Of a DNA stretch of 64,000 nucleotides, positions 1 through 7,459 are shown in pieces. Position 1 is the stretch's first letter. The number at the start of each line of letters is the position of its first letter. A program made the position numbers and the translations under genes. Location of the stretch: contig NZ_NHPP01000014.1 in NCBI RefSeq assembly GCF_002838835.1, positions 1 to 64,000 of the forward strand. The letters run 5' to 3'. The notes below the pieces were generated by a model. It made no database searches, was not told where the DNA came from, and worked only from the letters and a program-made list of their open reading frames with translations. The DNA comes from Siphonobacter sp. SORGH_AS_0500 (lineage in GTDB: Bacteria > Bacteroidota > Bacteroidia > Cytophagales > Spirosomataceae).

Positions 1-2
1 AC

Positions 3-68
3 CAGCGAATCCGTTTGAACCTACAGGGTATGAGTCCCGTAGACTTCCGCATCAACGCTGGCTTTTAA
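3..68 (+). CDS. IS3-family (IS150-like) transposase, C-terminal fragment cut by window edge
   Basis: Only the last 21 codons and the TAA stop are inside the window. The visible peptide ends QRIRLNLQGMSPVDFR plus a short tail. This resembles the end of the DDE integrase (OrfB) of IS3/IS150-type transposases, where an arginine-rich strand is followed by G-(M/L)-S-P-V-x-(F/Y)-R. The catalytic residues would lie to the left of position 1. An IS150-type terminal repeat follows directly, which supports the call. Whether the whole element is intact cannot be judged from here. Confidence 0.65.
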   Translation, partial: QRIRLNLQGMSPVDFRINAGF

Positions 69-73
69 AACAA

Positions 74-99
74 CCGTCCAACTTCTTGGGGCTAGTCCA
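74..99 (+). mobile_element. Right terminal inverted repeat of the IS3-family element
   Basis: Read on the minus strand this begins TGGACTAGCCCCAAGAAGT and continues TGGACGG. That resembles the TG-A-CTGC-CCCAA-TTGGACG type of end found in IS150-like elements, with the terminal TG at position 99. It starts six bases after the transposase stop, as expected for this family. The left end and the target duplication are outside the window or not identifiable. Confidence 0.55.
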
Positions 100-228
100 C
101 TTCATCGCGTCTGGGTAGAGGCGATTATTCGTTACGTGAACCTTATTTGCATTGGGGAAGAGGTGTTTTTATTAACCTCTGTATTGCACTCATTTCCCTG
201 CCAGACGCGATGAAGTCGCGTCTCTACA
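100..228. repeat. REP-like unit with inverted ends (GCGTCT/AGACGC family)
   Basis: CTTCATCGCGTCTGG at 100-114 is exactly the inverse of CCAGACGCGATGAAG at 201-215. The right arm runs on into a second small hairpin ending GTCGCGTCTCTAC. The same core (GTAGAGACGCGAT...ATCGCGTCTCTAC) recurs at 3831, 15296, 27007, 27182 and 50248-50401. No coding sequence was recognised inside it. Confidence 0.6.
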
Positions 229-231
229 AGG

Positions 232-1233
232 TTACTCATGAGCTACGGACGCGGGTCGGGCGGTCATCATGGAGCCGATGCCAAATTTATCGCGGTATTC
301 CTTCGGAGTTAACCCAGTCAGGTTTTTAAACAGTAATCGAAAATTCTTCATATCGTTATAACCCGACGCGACCATTACTTCAACCATATCTTTATGGGTT
401 GTTTCGAGCATACCTTTCGCCGCTTCAATTTTTGTTTTTTGCAAATAACGAATGGGCGTCATGCCCGTGGCCTGCTTGAATCGGCGGATGATATTTCGAC
501 GACTCGAAGGTACTTCGTCCAGGGCTTCTTCTACATTTTTGATTTCACCGAAACGTTTATTAATGGTCAGTTGAACCGTTCGAACAAGAGCATCATCATT
601 GGTAATCGAGGGTTTGAAATGCTCAAAATATAACTGGTTGTTTCGATCCATATCAATGGCGAATGTCTTGGCAATTCGTACCGCCATTTCCCGTCCGCAA
701 TGTTGCTGAATGAGTAACAGCTTCATGTGAAAACTGCTCGTTGCTCCGCCACTGGTATAAATATTCTCGCTTTGAGTAATGATCGCGTGCGGTTGAAGCT
801 GTACCGACGGAAATAACTGAGCAAAGGCATCAACGGCTTCAATGTGCGTCGTAGCCTGACGACCGTTGAGTAAGCCTCCCGCAGCCAAGAGAAAGGAGCC
901 CGTGCAAAGACTGATGAGGTTGGCTCCCATCTGAAACTGGCGATGCAGAAAGCCAATAAATTCAGCATTTTCCTGAATGGTTTGGGCCATATCATCCGAT
1001 CTGAAAGCTGGAATAAAGATCAGATCGCTCTTTTCACTGACTTCCGAAAGGACACGATAGGGGTATTGGCTGAAACTAGAAGGCAATTCAGGATTAAGTC
1101 CAATGAACTGAATGTCAAACTGACGATCCAGCTTTTCTTCTTCCAGAAAACGATTGGTCGTTTCGAATACATCAATGATGGCTGCTACACTAAGCAGGCG
1201 GTGGTTCTGGGTAAGTAGAATGGATAATTGCAT
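232..1233 (-). CDS. GlxA-type transcriptional regulator (DJ-1/PfpI domain plus AraC HTH)
   Basis: A 333-residue cytoplasmic regulator. Residues about 1-190 form a DJ-1/PfpI (class I amidotransferase-like) domain that includes the nucleophile-elbow stretch SLCTGSFLLAAGGLLNGR. Residues about 215-320 form an AraC-type double helix-turn-helix, with RRFKQATGMTPIRYLQ and a second helix pair ending in LTGLTPKEYRDKFG. The reading frame stays open for 39 further codons upstream, but the family begins near MQLSILL, so I chose the ATG at 1233, which has AAAGG a few bases ahead. It diverges from the VOC/SRPBCC genes that start at 1425 across about 190 bp and may regulate them. GlxA-like proteins usually activate neighbouring catabolic or detoxification genes. 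The ligand cannot be told from sequence. Confidence 0.85.
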   Translation of the reverse strand: MQLSILLTQNHRLLSVAAIIDVFETTNRFLEEEKLDRQFDIQFIGLNPELPSSFSQYPYRVLSEVSEKSDLIFIPAFRSDDMAQTIQENAEFIGFLHRQFQMGANLISLCTGSFLLAAGGLLNGRQATTHIEAVDAFAQLFPSVQLQPHAIITQSENIYTSGGATSSFHMKLLLIQQHCGREMAVRIAKTFAIDMDRNNQLYFEHFKPSITNDDALVRTVQLTINKRFGEIKNVEEALDEVPSSRRNIIRRFKQATGMTPIRYLQKTKIEAAKGMLETTHKDMVEVMVASGYNDMKNFRLLFKNLTGLTPKEYRDKFGIGSMMTARPASVAHE

Positions 1234-1424
1234 GAAAACCTTTGGGTTGAACGGATAAATGTCACAAATACCCCTGCTAATTGGCACTTTGTACCCCCTT
1301 CTCTTTTCTTCCACCAAAGTAAGTTTGCCAAGGCTAATAACAAAGGCCAAGGCTCTTTAACACGCAGAAAATCTGCTTTCTACGCAACAGGCAGTCCGGC
1401 AAATCAATCCTAAATGAATCAACC

Positions 1425-1847
1425 ATGTTACAACTGAATCCTTATCTCAACTTCGATGGCCAGACGGAAAAAGCGTTCCAGTTTTATCAATCTGTGTTTG
1501 GCGGTGAATTAGTTATTCAAAAAATGCGTGAGGCTCCGGGCGTAGAAAATTTTACGGAAGAAGAGAAAAACCTGATCATGCATGCCAGTATTCTTTTAAG
1601 TAACGGTCAGGTTTTGATGGGCTCAGATATTATCAAATCCTACGGGCATTCATTCACGCAGGGAACAAACCATTACATTTCACTGCACGCCGAAAGTAGA
1701 GCAGAAGCCGATCATCTGTTTGCTGCTCTCTCTGAGGGTGGAGAGGTAGAAATGCCTCTGGCTGATATGTTTTGGGGTGATTATTTCGGCAGCTTCAAAG
1801 ACCAATACGGGGTATGCTGGATGATTAATTATGCATTGAAATTCTGA
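1425..1847 (+). CDS. VOC-superfamily, PhnB-like protein
   Basis: A 140-residue single-domain protein of the vicinal-oxygen-chelate fold, PhnB-like branch. It opens with LNPYLNFDGQTEKAFQFYQS (phenylalanine/tyrosine-rich first helix, typical VFGGEL turn) and closes with the DMFWGDYFGSFKDQYGVCW motif diagnostic of PhnB-like proteins. The enzymatic activity of this branch is mostly undefined. Names based on 3-demethylubiquinone methyltransferase are historical and not supported here. It is the first of four small same-strand genes that share the theme of small-molecule binding folds. The GlxA-type regulator is transcribed divergently from the same spacer. Confidence 0.85.
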   Translation: MLQLNPYLNFDGQTEKAFQFYQSVFGGELVIQKMREAPGVENFTEEEKNLIMHASILLSNGQVLMGSDIIKSYGHSFTQGTNHYISLHAESRAEADHLFAALSEGGEVEMPLADMFWGDYFGSFKDQYGVCWMINYALKF

Positions 1848-1893
1848 AAAAACACCAAACGAAGCAGGCTACAGCCTAACTACCTCAATTCCT

Positions 1894-2283
1894 ATGAACG
1901 AAAACATCATTTGCTGGTTTGAGATCTACACAAAAGACATCGAGCGGGCCAAGAAATTTTACAGTGAAGTAATAGGTACGAAATTTACGGATGCTCCGGC
2001 TCCGGGCGACGCAGGAGAAATGAAAATGGCTTTCTTTTCGCCCATGGAAAATCAGGGGGTCAGCGGTGCCCTGATCGAAATGCCGGGAACCAAGGAAGGC
2101 GATGGCCATTGCGTGAATACGATGGTATACTTCCCAACGCAGAATTGTACGGAAGAAGAAAGCCGGGTGGAACAAGCGGGTGGTCAGGTCATTCGATCAA
2201 AATTTTCGATTGGAGAATTTGGCTTTTGCTCCATCTGTACCGATACGGAAGGAAATCCGTTTGGCTTTTTTTCGATGCAGTAA
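1894..2283 (+). CDS. VOC-family (glyoxalase/bleomycin-resistance fold) protein
   Basis: A 129-residue single VOC module that starts 46 bp after the preceding PhnB-like gene. Residues 6-30 carry the first beta-alpha unit (CWFEIYTKDIERAKKFYSEV). The C-terminus reads FCSICTDTEGNPFGFFSM, the D-(T/P)-(E/D)-GN-xFG strand common to glyoxalase-like proteins. A glutamate for metal binding is present in SIGEFGF-like context, but which residues bind metal cannot be fixed without a model. The substrate is unknown. Its position in a run with two PhnB-like proteins and an SRPBCC protein suggests a shared role in detoxification or binding of a small organic compound. That is inference from context. Confidence 0.85.
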   Translation: MNENIICWFEIYTKDIERAKKFYSEVIGTKFTDAPAPGDAGEMKMAFFSPMENQGVSGALIEMPGTKEGDGHCVNTMVYFPTQNCTEEESRVEQAGGQVIRSKFSIGEFGFCSICTDTEGNPFGFFSMQ

Positions 2284-2350
2284 ATCCACTTTGAGGTTCG
2301 TAATGTGTATGGAATAGGCTACGAAACGCTTTTCTTAATCTCAAACAGTC

Positions 2351-2812
2351 ATGGCTATGAAAACTCAGCAGTATAAAATAGATATTAACGCCAGTGCCAG
2401 TCGGGTTTATGATTTGATGCTGAATCAGGAATCCTATAAACTCTGGACGGCGGAATTTGGCCCTACCTCAGACTTTGATGGTAGTTGGGCGAAAGGAGCA
2501 AAGATCATTTTTACGGCCATAGGTGAAGATGGAAAAAAACAAGGAATGGTCGCTAAAATCCGGGAGAACATTCCTGCTACATTTGTTTCCATTGAGCATT
2601 ATGGGGTTCTTTCAGAAGGAGAGGAAGTCACCGAAGGCCCAGCGGTAGAAGAATGGGCTGGATCGCTGGAGAATTATACCTTTGACGAAAAAGATGGAGT
2701 AACTACCCTTACCGTCGATGTGGATACAACCGAAAAATACATTGATTACTTCAATGAAACCTGGCCGCGAGCTCTGAAAAAATTAAAGGACATTTGCGAA
2801 GCCTCTAGCTAG
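2351..2812 (+). CDS. SRPBCC-family (AHSA1/START-like) protein
   Basis: A 153-residue protein with the helix-grip fold of the SRPBCC/AHSA1 group. The N-terminus has the family strand-helix YKIDINASASRVYDLMLNQ, then a conserved tryptophan in YKLWTAEFGPTS. The long C-terminal helix runs from about residue 130 (YFNETWPRALKKLKDICEA). These proteins bind hydrophobic ligands or act as stress-response cofactors, and no catalytic residue can be assigned. The start could be the ATG at 2351 or the third codon (2357), which begins MKTQQYK. Both give the same domain. It lies only 6 bp before the next gene (2819), so the two are surely cotranscribed. Confidence 0.85.
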   Translation: MAMKTQQYKIDINASASRVYDLMLNQESYKLWTAEFGPTSDFDGSWAKGAKIIFTAIGEDGKKQGMVAKIRENIPATFVSIEHYGVLSEGEEVTEGPAVEEWAGSLENYTFDEKDGVTTLTVDVDTTEKYIDYFNETWPRALKKLKDICEASS

Positions 2813-2818
2813 AAACGT

Positions 2819-3658
2819 ATGAAACCAGCCCTGTATCCCTGTCTTTGGTTTGACGGAAAGGCCCAGGAGGCCGCCGAGTTATATGTGTCTCTGTTCAGGA
2901 ATTCTTCCATAAAAAGTAGTAACCCTATGGTTAGTTATTTTGAGTTGGACGGGAATCCTTTCATGGCTTTGAATGGAGGGCCTGAATACCAGCCCAATGC
3001 CTCAATTTCGTTTTACGTAACGCTCGAAGATCCCGAGGAGCTTGAAAACATCTGGAATGAATTGATGGTGGAAGGCGAAGCGTTTATTCCTCTGGGGAGT
3101 TACGACTGGAGTGAAGTATACGGCTGGGTGCAGGATCGGTACGGAGTTACCTGGCAATTATCACTGGGTAAAGTAGCAGAAGTGAGACAAAGTATCGTGC
3201 CTTTATTCATGTTTTGCGGTGATCAGCAGGGCAAAGCCGAAGAGGCTATCTCGTTTTATAGGGATGTCTTTAACGGTACTGAAGAAGTATTCATTGCTCG
3301 TTATGAACCCGGTCAGGTAAAGCTGGAGGCTAGCGTAGTTCACGCCCGTTTTAAACTGAACGATCAGTTATTTATGGTCATGGATAGTGCGGTTCCGCAG
3401 CCGTTTACTTTCAATGAAGGTATTTCGATGGTCATTAGTTGTGACACGCAGGAAGAAATTGATCATTACTGGAATCATTTCACCGAGAAAGGTCAGGAAG
3501 GCGTATGCGGCTGGTGTAAGGATCCGTTTGGTGTCTCGTGGCAGGTGATTCCATCCATGCTAGGGCAACTGATGTCCAATCCGGAAAAGGCTCCCAGGGT
3601 TGGAGCCGCCTTTATGAAAATGAAGAAAATGGAGATTGAAACGTTGGTAAATGCGTAA
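2819..3658 (+). CDS. Two-domain PhnB-like VOC protein
   Basis: A 279-residue protein built from two tandem PhnB-like VOC modules. Residues 1-125 run from LYPCLWFDGKAQEAAELY to VYGWVQDRYGVTWQLS. Residues about 133-250 run from IVPLFMFCGDQQGKAEEAIS to GVCGWCKDPFGVSWQVIP. Both modules end in G-W-x-(Q/K)-D-x-(Y/F)-G-V-(T/S)-WQ, which shows internal duplication. The first module is shorter around its middle strands, so the second may carry the binding site. It is the last gene of the small run led by the gene at 1425. No terminator lies immediately after the stop; the nearest strong hairpin is at 3882-3916. Confidence 0.85.
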   Translation: MKPALYPCLWFDGKAQEAAELYVSLFRNSSIKSSNPMVSYFELDGNPFMALNGGPEYQPNASISFYVTLEDPEELENIWNELMVEGEAFIPLGSYDWSEVYGWVQDRYGVTWQLSLGKVAEVRQSIVPLFMFCGDQQGKAEEAISFYRDVFNGTEEVFIARYEPGQVKLEASVVHARFKLNDQLFMVMDSAVPQPFTFNEGISMVISCDTQEEIDHYWNHFTEKGQEGVCGWCKDPFGVSWQVIPSMLGQLMSNPEKAPRVGAAFMKMKKMEIETLVNA

Positions 3659-3830
3659 GGACAATACCATAAGCTGTTTCGGGTTTGTAATCCAGATCTG
3701 TCTGCGGAGAATCTGTGATCCATCATTGGGATTGTAAAATCCCTTACAGAATACCAATCTGAAACAGCAGCTTTATGGAGAATTTAGCTGGGACCATTGG
3801 GCATAGCGAAGACAGAAACAGCCTCCTACC

Positions 3831-3858
3831 CAGACGCAATTTTATTGCGTCTCTACGG
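3831..3858. repeat. REP-like hairpin (AGACGCAAT...ATTGCGTCT)
   Basis: AGACGCAAT and ATTGCGTCT form 9-bp inverted arms around three bases and are followed by CTACGG. It is a short member of the dispersed GTAGAGACGC family found at 100-228, 15296, 27007, 27182 and 50248. It sits in the convergent spacer between the VOC protein gene and the M16 protease gene. Confidence 0.5.
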
Positions 3859-3881
3859 AAAAGGAAATCTTTTAGAATTGA

Positions 3882-3916
3882 AAAAGCAGGCCGGGTTTTA
3901 CGTCCGGCCTGCTTTT
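3882..3916. terminator. Bidirectional intrinsic terminator
   Basis: AAAAGCAGGCCGG and CCGGCCTGCTTTT form a perfect 13-bp stem around a 9-base loop. The A/T ends give a T run on either strand. It lies between two convergent genes (stops at 3658 plus and 3919 minus) and can serve both. Confidence 0.8.
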
Positions 3917-3918
3917 CA

Positions 3919-6858
3919 TTAATACCCGAAAATCTCTTCCAGAGTTACCTTCTTCACTTTACCGTATTTATTTAGAGAAGCCAGCGGCACTTTATTTTCC
4001 GAGGCTACAATACAGTAAGTGTAGGGTTTGTTCGCTAATTCTTTCTCGCTAAACTTCTTCAGATCAGCAAAAGTGAGTTGATCCAAAGCGGCGTATATCT
4101 TTTCCCGTTCGTCGTAATTCAGCCCTTTTTCCTGAGCGGCCAGGTAATTGTAAATCACTCCGTCCTGAAGAACGCGTTCCGTTTCCAGTGACTTCTTCAT
4201 TCCTTTTTTCGCCGATTCCAGAGCTACGGGAGATTCAGGAAGTTTATTCAGTAATTCATTCATGCCCGCAACGGCTTCGGGTAACTTATCGGCCTGACAA
4301 CCGATGTAGGCAATGAGTGTATAGTCATCATTTTTCTTGGCTGGCGTGTTGTAGTACGCATACGTAGAGTAGGCCAGGGCCTTCGATTCCCGAAGCGTTT
4401 GGAACACTACCGAAGCCATTCCTCCACCAAAATAGTTATTGAAAAACTCAATCGTTGGCGTCTCGGCAGCGTTATACGTCTCCGTGTTCCGAATCCAGGA
4501 AATTTCCGACTGAACCATGTCATAATCGGCGAATAATACCTCGTTTGCTGACTGTTTCAATTGTTTGAATTCCTGCTTGGCCGGAACCGCCGCAAATGAG
4601 GCTGGTAATGCGTGCAGAGCTACGATTTGTTGTTCAAACTGAGGTAACGTCAGCGGGCCGTAATAGATGATTTGATGAGGCATCGTTACCAGTGAATGAA
4701 TGAAATTCACGAGCTCAGTAGCCGTTACCTTTTCCAGTTCTTCATTACTCAACTGGTTATTAAACGGATTTTTCGCACCGTATTCGGCATACTGCATCAA
4801 ACCCTGCATGATACTACCCTTGTTGAGTTTATTATCTGCCCGTTGTTTCAGCAGGCGACCTTTCAGTTCTTCCAGAGCTTTCTCATCGGGTTTACAGGTG
4901 CGGAGCAATTGTTCAAGCAGTTGGGTGGCAGGGGTGAAGTTCCCCTGTAAGCCCGTCAGACGGATGGTAGTGTACTCATTCCCCGGCTGAATCGTGTAAC
5001 TACAGGCCAGATTATAAAACTCCGTGCTGATCTGGTCGGCGGTCATTTGGTCGGTGCTTAACAAACCGATATACTGCGTGGCCAGTCCTAATAATTTGCT
5101 GTGGTAGGTACCGAGTTTCAGGCGGTAACCCAGACGGAAAATTTCGTTTTCGGTATTCGCGGCGTACAGTACCTCGGCGATTCCCGCTTTACCCTGTTTT
5201 ACGTCTTTTTGATAATCCAGCCAAACGGGTTTGATCGCCGCCATGGGCATGTTATCAATCTTTTTCAGGAAGGGGGACTCTTTGTCGGTATTGGTAGCCA
5301 CGGGCGTGATCGTGGGCTTATCTACTTTCTGAATGCTCTTGTCTTCGCCCTTGCGTTTGTAGACAATTACATAGTTATCCTTCAGCCATTCATTCGCAAA
5401 AGCTACTACTTCCGCTTTTGTAACCTTCGACATTGCGTCCAGCCGATCGGTATAGGCCAGCCAGCTTTCGCCTTTGTCATTCGTGAATGATTCCAGCAAA
5501 GGATACACGCGGCTGTAGTTGTTTTCCAGTTCGCGAATGGCGTTGAGTTTATAATTATTGACGATGGAACGCAGGATTTTTTCGTCAAACTCACCTTTCT
5601 TCAATTTCGCTACCTGACCCATCAATAAATCTTTCACTTCTTCCAGCGATTGCCCTTTTTTCGGACGTCCCGACATAGACCAAACCGAGTAATCTTTCAG
5701 TTTTTCAATAGTCGAGCCGCCACCCAGAATTTTCTGGCCTTTGTTCAGATTCAAGTCAATCAGACCAGCCGCTGAGTTGGACATAACCTCATCCATCAGC
5801 GTTTCCAGAATGGATGCTTTGGCATCGAGAACGCCGGGTAACCGAAATCCAATTCTCACCGATTCGGGCGTGGGGCCATACACTTCTTTGGTTTGGATAC
5901 TCGTTAGCGGAGCCTCTTTGGGCGGGTTATACAGGCTAACGGGTTTCGGTTTCCAGAAGCTGAATTTCTGATCAATCATCTTAACCAGTTCATCCGGGTT
6001 GAAATCTCCGGCCATGATGACAGCCATGTTATTCGGCACATAATACTTATCGAAATACTTCCGAATTTCAATCAGTGAAGGATTTTTCAGGTGCTCAACG
6101 GTTCCGATGGTGGTCTGCTGTCCGTAGTTGTGCGTAGGAAACAAAGCGGCCATCATTACCTCTTCCACCTTCCAGGGGTCGTTATCCAGGCTACGATTTT
6201 TTTCTTCGTAAACGGCCTCTAACTCCGTGTGGAAAATGCGGAAAACGGGTTTGCGGAAACGCTCGGCCTGCAAGCTCAAATACCGATCCAGAGCATTGGA
6301 AGGAATGTCTTCCATGTAGGCTGTTACCTCATAACTCGTAAATGCGTTGGAATTCTGACCGCCCATGCTGGCAATCATTTTATCGTATTCGTTTGCAATG
6401 GCAAACTTGGCCGCTTCGCCCGATTTCTGGTCAATCTGGCGGTAAATGGCCTTCCGTTGAGCCGTATCAGTGGTGCTGTGATACTTTTCGTAAAGAGCAT
6501 TAATCTCATCCAGCAACGGTTTTTCCTTGGCCCAGTTTAGCGTTCCATATTGATCAGTGCCTTTAAAAAGCATGTGTTCCAGGTAGTGAGCCAAACCCGT
6601 ATTGGTGCGGGGATCGGTGTTGGAACCTGCCCGTGTGGGCATGAAAGAGAAAATGCGGGGTTCTTTTTTATTAACCGTCAAAATAACCGTCAGTCCGTTT
6701 TTGAGAGTATAAAAACGGGTTTTCATGGGGTCATTCGCGACGTAACGGTAGGTGTAACCCCCGCTGGAGGCTGTTTCCCAGGCGTGTTTTTTCTGAGCTT
6801 GAGAGGTGGAAGGCACGAGGGCAAACAATAGGAATGCCCCCCAAAGGAGTCGTTTCAT
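3919..6858 (-). CDS. Secreted M16-family zinc metalloprotease (insulinase/pitrilysin type), two M16 domains
   Basis: A 979-residue exported protein. Residues 1-21 are a clear signal peptide (positively charged start, LLWGAFLLFALV core, SQA-Q cleavage). The inverted zinc motif H-x-x-E-H is H91-Y-L-E-H95 within TGLAHYLEHMLFKGT. The third, glutamate ligand is expected in the conserved helix near residues 212-219 (TELEAVYEEK). An N-terminal peptidase half (about 45-500) is followed by a non-catalytic C-terminal half (about 530-979) that lacks HxxEH, as in one-chain M16B/M16C enzymes. It probably degrades peptides in the periplasm. It is single-transcribed: a bidirectional terminator lies after its stop, and a 31-bp palindrome lies about 90 bp upstream. 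Confidence 0.93.
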   Translation of the reverse strand: MKRLLWGAFLLFALVPSTSQAQKKHAWETASSGGYTYRYVANDPMKTRFYTLKNGLTVILTVNKKEPRIFSFMPTRAGSNTDPRTNTGLAHYLEHMLFKGTDQYGTLNWAKEKPLLDEINALYEKYHSTTDTAQRKAIYRQIDQKSGEAAKFAIANEYDKMIASMGGQNSNAFTSYEVTAYMEDIPSNALDRYLSLQAERFRKPVFRIFHTELEAVYEEKNRSLDNDPWKVEEVMMAALFPTHNYGQQTTIGTVEHLKNPSLIEIRKYFDKYYVPNNMAVIMAGDFNPDELVKMIDQKFSFWKPKPVSLYNPPKEAPLTSIQTKEVYGPTPESVRIGFRLPGVLDAKASILETLMDEVMSNSAAGLIDLNLNKGQKILGGGSTIEKLKDYSVWSMSGRPKKGQSLEEVKDLLMGQVAKLKKGEFDEKILRSIVNNYKLNAIRELENNYSRVYPLLESFTNDKGESWLAYTDRLDAMSKVTKAEVVAFANEWLKDNYVIVYKRKGEDKSIQKVDKPTITPVATNTDKESPFLKKIDNMPMAAIKPVWLDYQKDVKQGKAGIAEVLYAANTENEIFRLGYRLKLGTYHSKLLGLATQYIGLLSTDQMTADQISTEFYNLACSYTIQPGNEYTTIRLTGLQGNFTPATQLLEQLLRTCKPDEKALEELKGRLLKQRADNKLNKGSIMQGLMQYAEYGAKNPFNNQLSNEELEKVTATELVNFIHSLVTMPHQIIYYGPLTLPQFEQQIVALHALPASFAAVPAKQEFKQLKQSANEVLFADYDMVQSEISWIRNTETYNAAETPTIEFFNNYFGGGMASVVFQTLRESKALAYSTYAYYNTPAKKNDDYTLIAYIGCQADKLPEAVAGMNELLNKLPESPVALESAKKGMKKSLETERVLQDGVIYNYLAAQEKGLNYDEREKIYAALDQLTFADLKKFSEKELANKPYTYCIVASENKVPLASLNKYGKVKKVTLEEIFGY

Positions 6859-6948
6859 GTAGTAAAATCAATGGTTTGATATGGATGTCACTAATGTAGC
6901 TAAATCAGCATTATGATGCTTAGTATCCGGCTCAGGAATACAAACAAA

Positions 6949-6979
6949 TTATCCCGAAAAATCGATTTTTTCGGGATAA
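6949..6979. terminator. Perfect hairpin, terminator-like
   Basis: TTATCCCGAAAAA and TTTTTCGGGATAA pair with a short central loop, making a perfect palindrome with T-rich flanks. No intact gene lies next to it on the plus strand. On the minus strand it precedes the M16 gene by about 90 bp and may end transcription arriving from the NTF2-like remnant or the permease cluster upstream. Confidence 0.5.
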
Positions 6980-7122
6980 GCTAAGCGGCTGTTTAAAACT
7001 GAGATTTAAATACAAAGTAAATAGACCTTTCCCTGCGTTCGAGAAGTAATAGCAGAAAAAGTCTACACCGCGATTTGCCATTCAGAACTATCCCGTTCCC
7101 GCAACAAGTTGCTCGGCTCTAA

Positions 7123-7299
7123 CCGAGTGATTGCGAAAATATTATAATCACTAATGATGACGTTATCGGTAGCGTTACCTTCGACTATCAATATTGGAAT
7201 AACGGTAAAATTACTAATTGGGAAAAAGAATATTGGACGTTAGTGAAAATGAATGGTACGTGGGAAATTGTGAACGTTGCTTTTTCAATAGCTGAATAA
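7123..7299 (+). pseudogene. 3' remnant of an NTF2-like / DUF4440-type gene
   Basis: Reading from 7123, the frame is open to a TAA at 7297-7299 and encodes about 58 residues. They include NDDVIGSVTFDYQYWNNGK, followed by TNWEKEYWTLVKMNGTWEIV. The pattern of a beta strand with V-TF-Y-Y, a hairpin turn, then W-L-V-K-x-x-G-x-W-x-I-V-(N/S)-V is the C-terminal sheet of nuclear-transport-factor-2-like domains. There is no ATG, a stop lies just upstream at 7120, and the N-terminal helices are missing. I read it as a truncated, dead gene. Family assignment is by pattern recognition only. Confidence 0.6.
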
Positions 7300-7411
7300 G
7301 TGAATTCACGAGACAAGAGAATACTAAGATAAATAATTAACTGTCTGCCTGGAAAATTAGACGTTTGATCGATCAGAGACTTGTGTACTACTTGTAGTTA
7401 CGTGTATACAA

Positions 7412-7439
7412 AAAAACTCACAATTGCTTGTGAGTTTTT
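7412..7439. terminator. Intrinsic terminator at the 3' end of the first permease operon
   Basis: AAAAACTCACAA and TTGTGAGTTTTT form a perfect 12-bp stem with a 4-base loop and T-rich tails on both strands. It lies 21 bp beyond the stop of the permease gene ending at 7460 on the minus strand. Confidence 0.8.
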
Positions 7440-7459
7440 GAGTCTTGCTAATGGAAATA

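Larger units (their letters stand above)
6859..7459. other. Gene-poor spacer with a dead gene remnant
   Basis: These 601 bases hold no intact gene. They contain the palindrome at 6949-6979, the NTF2-like remnant at 7123-7299, and the terminator at 7412-7439 that closes the permease operon. The rest shows no convincing start codon with protein-like composition. Confidence 0.6.

Noticed and set aside
147..329. 60-codon plus-strand frame near the IS end
   Set aside because: It runs through the REP-like repeat into the antisense of the GlxA-type gene and has no protein-like features.
1234..1350. N-terminal extension of the GlxA-type regulator
   Set aside because: The 39 extra codons do not resemble the family, and the ATG at 1233 gives the expected start and length.
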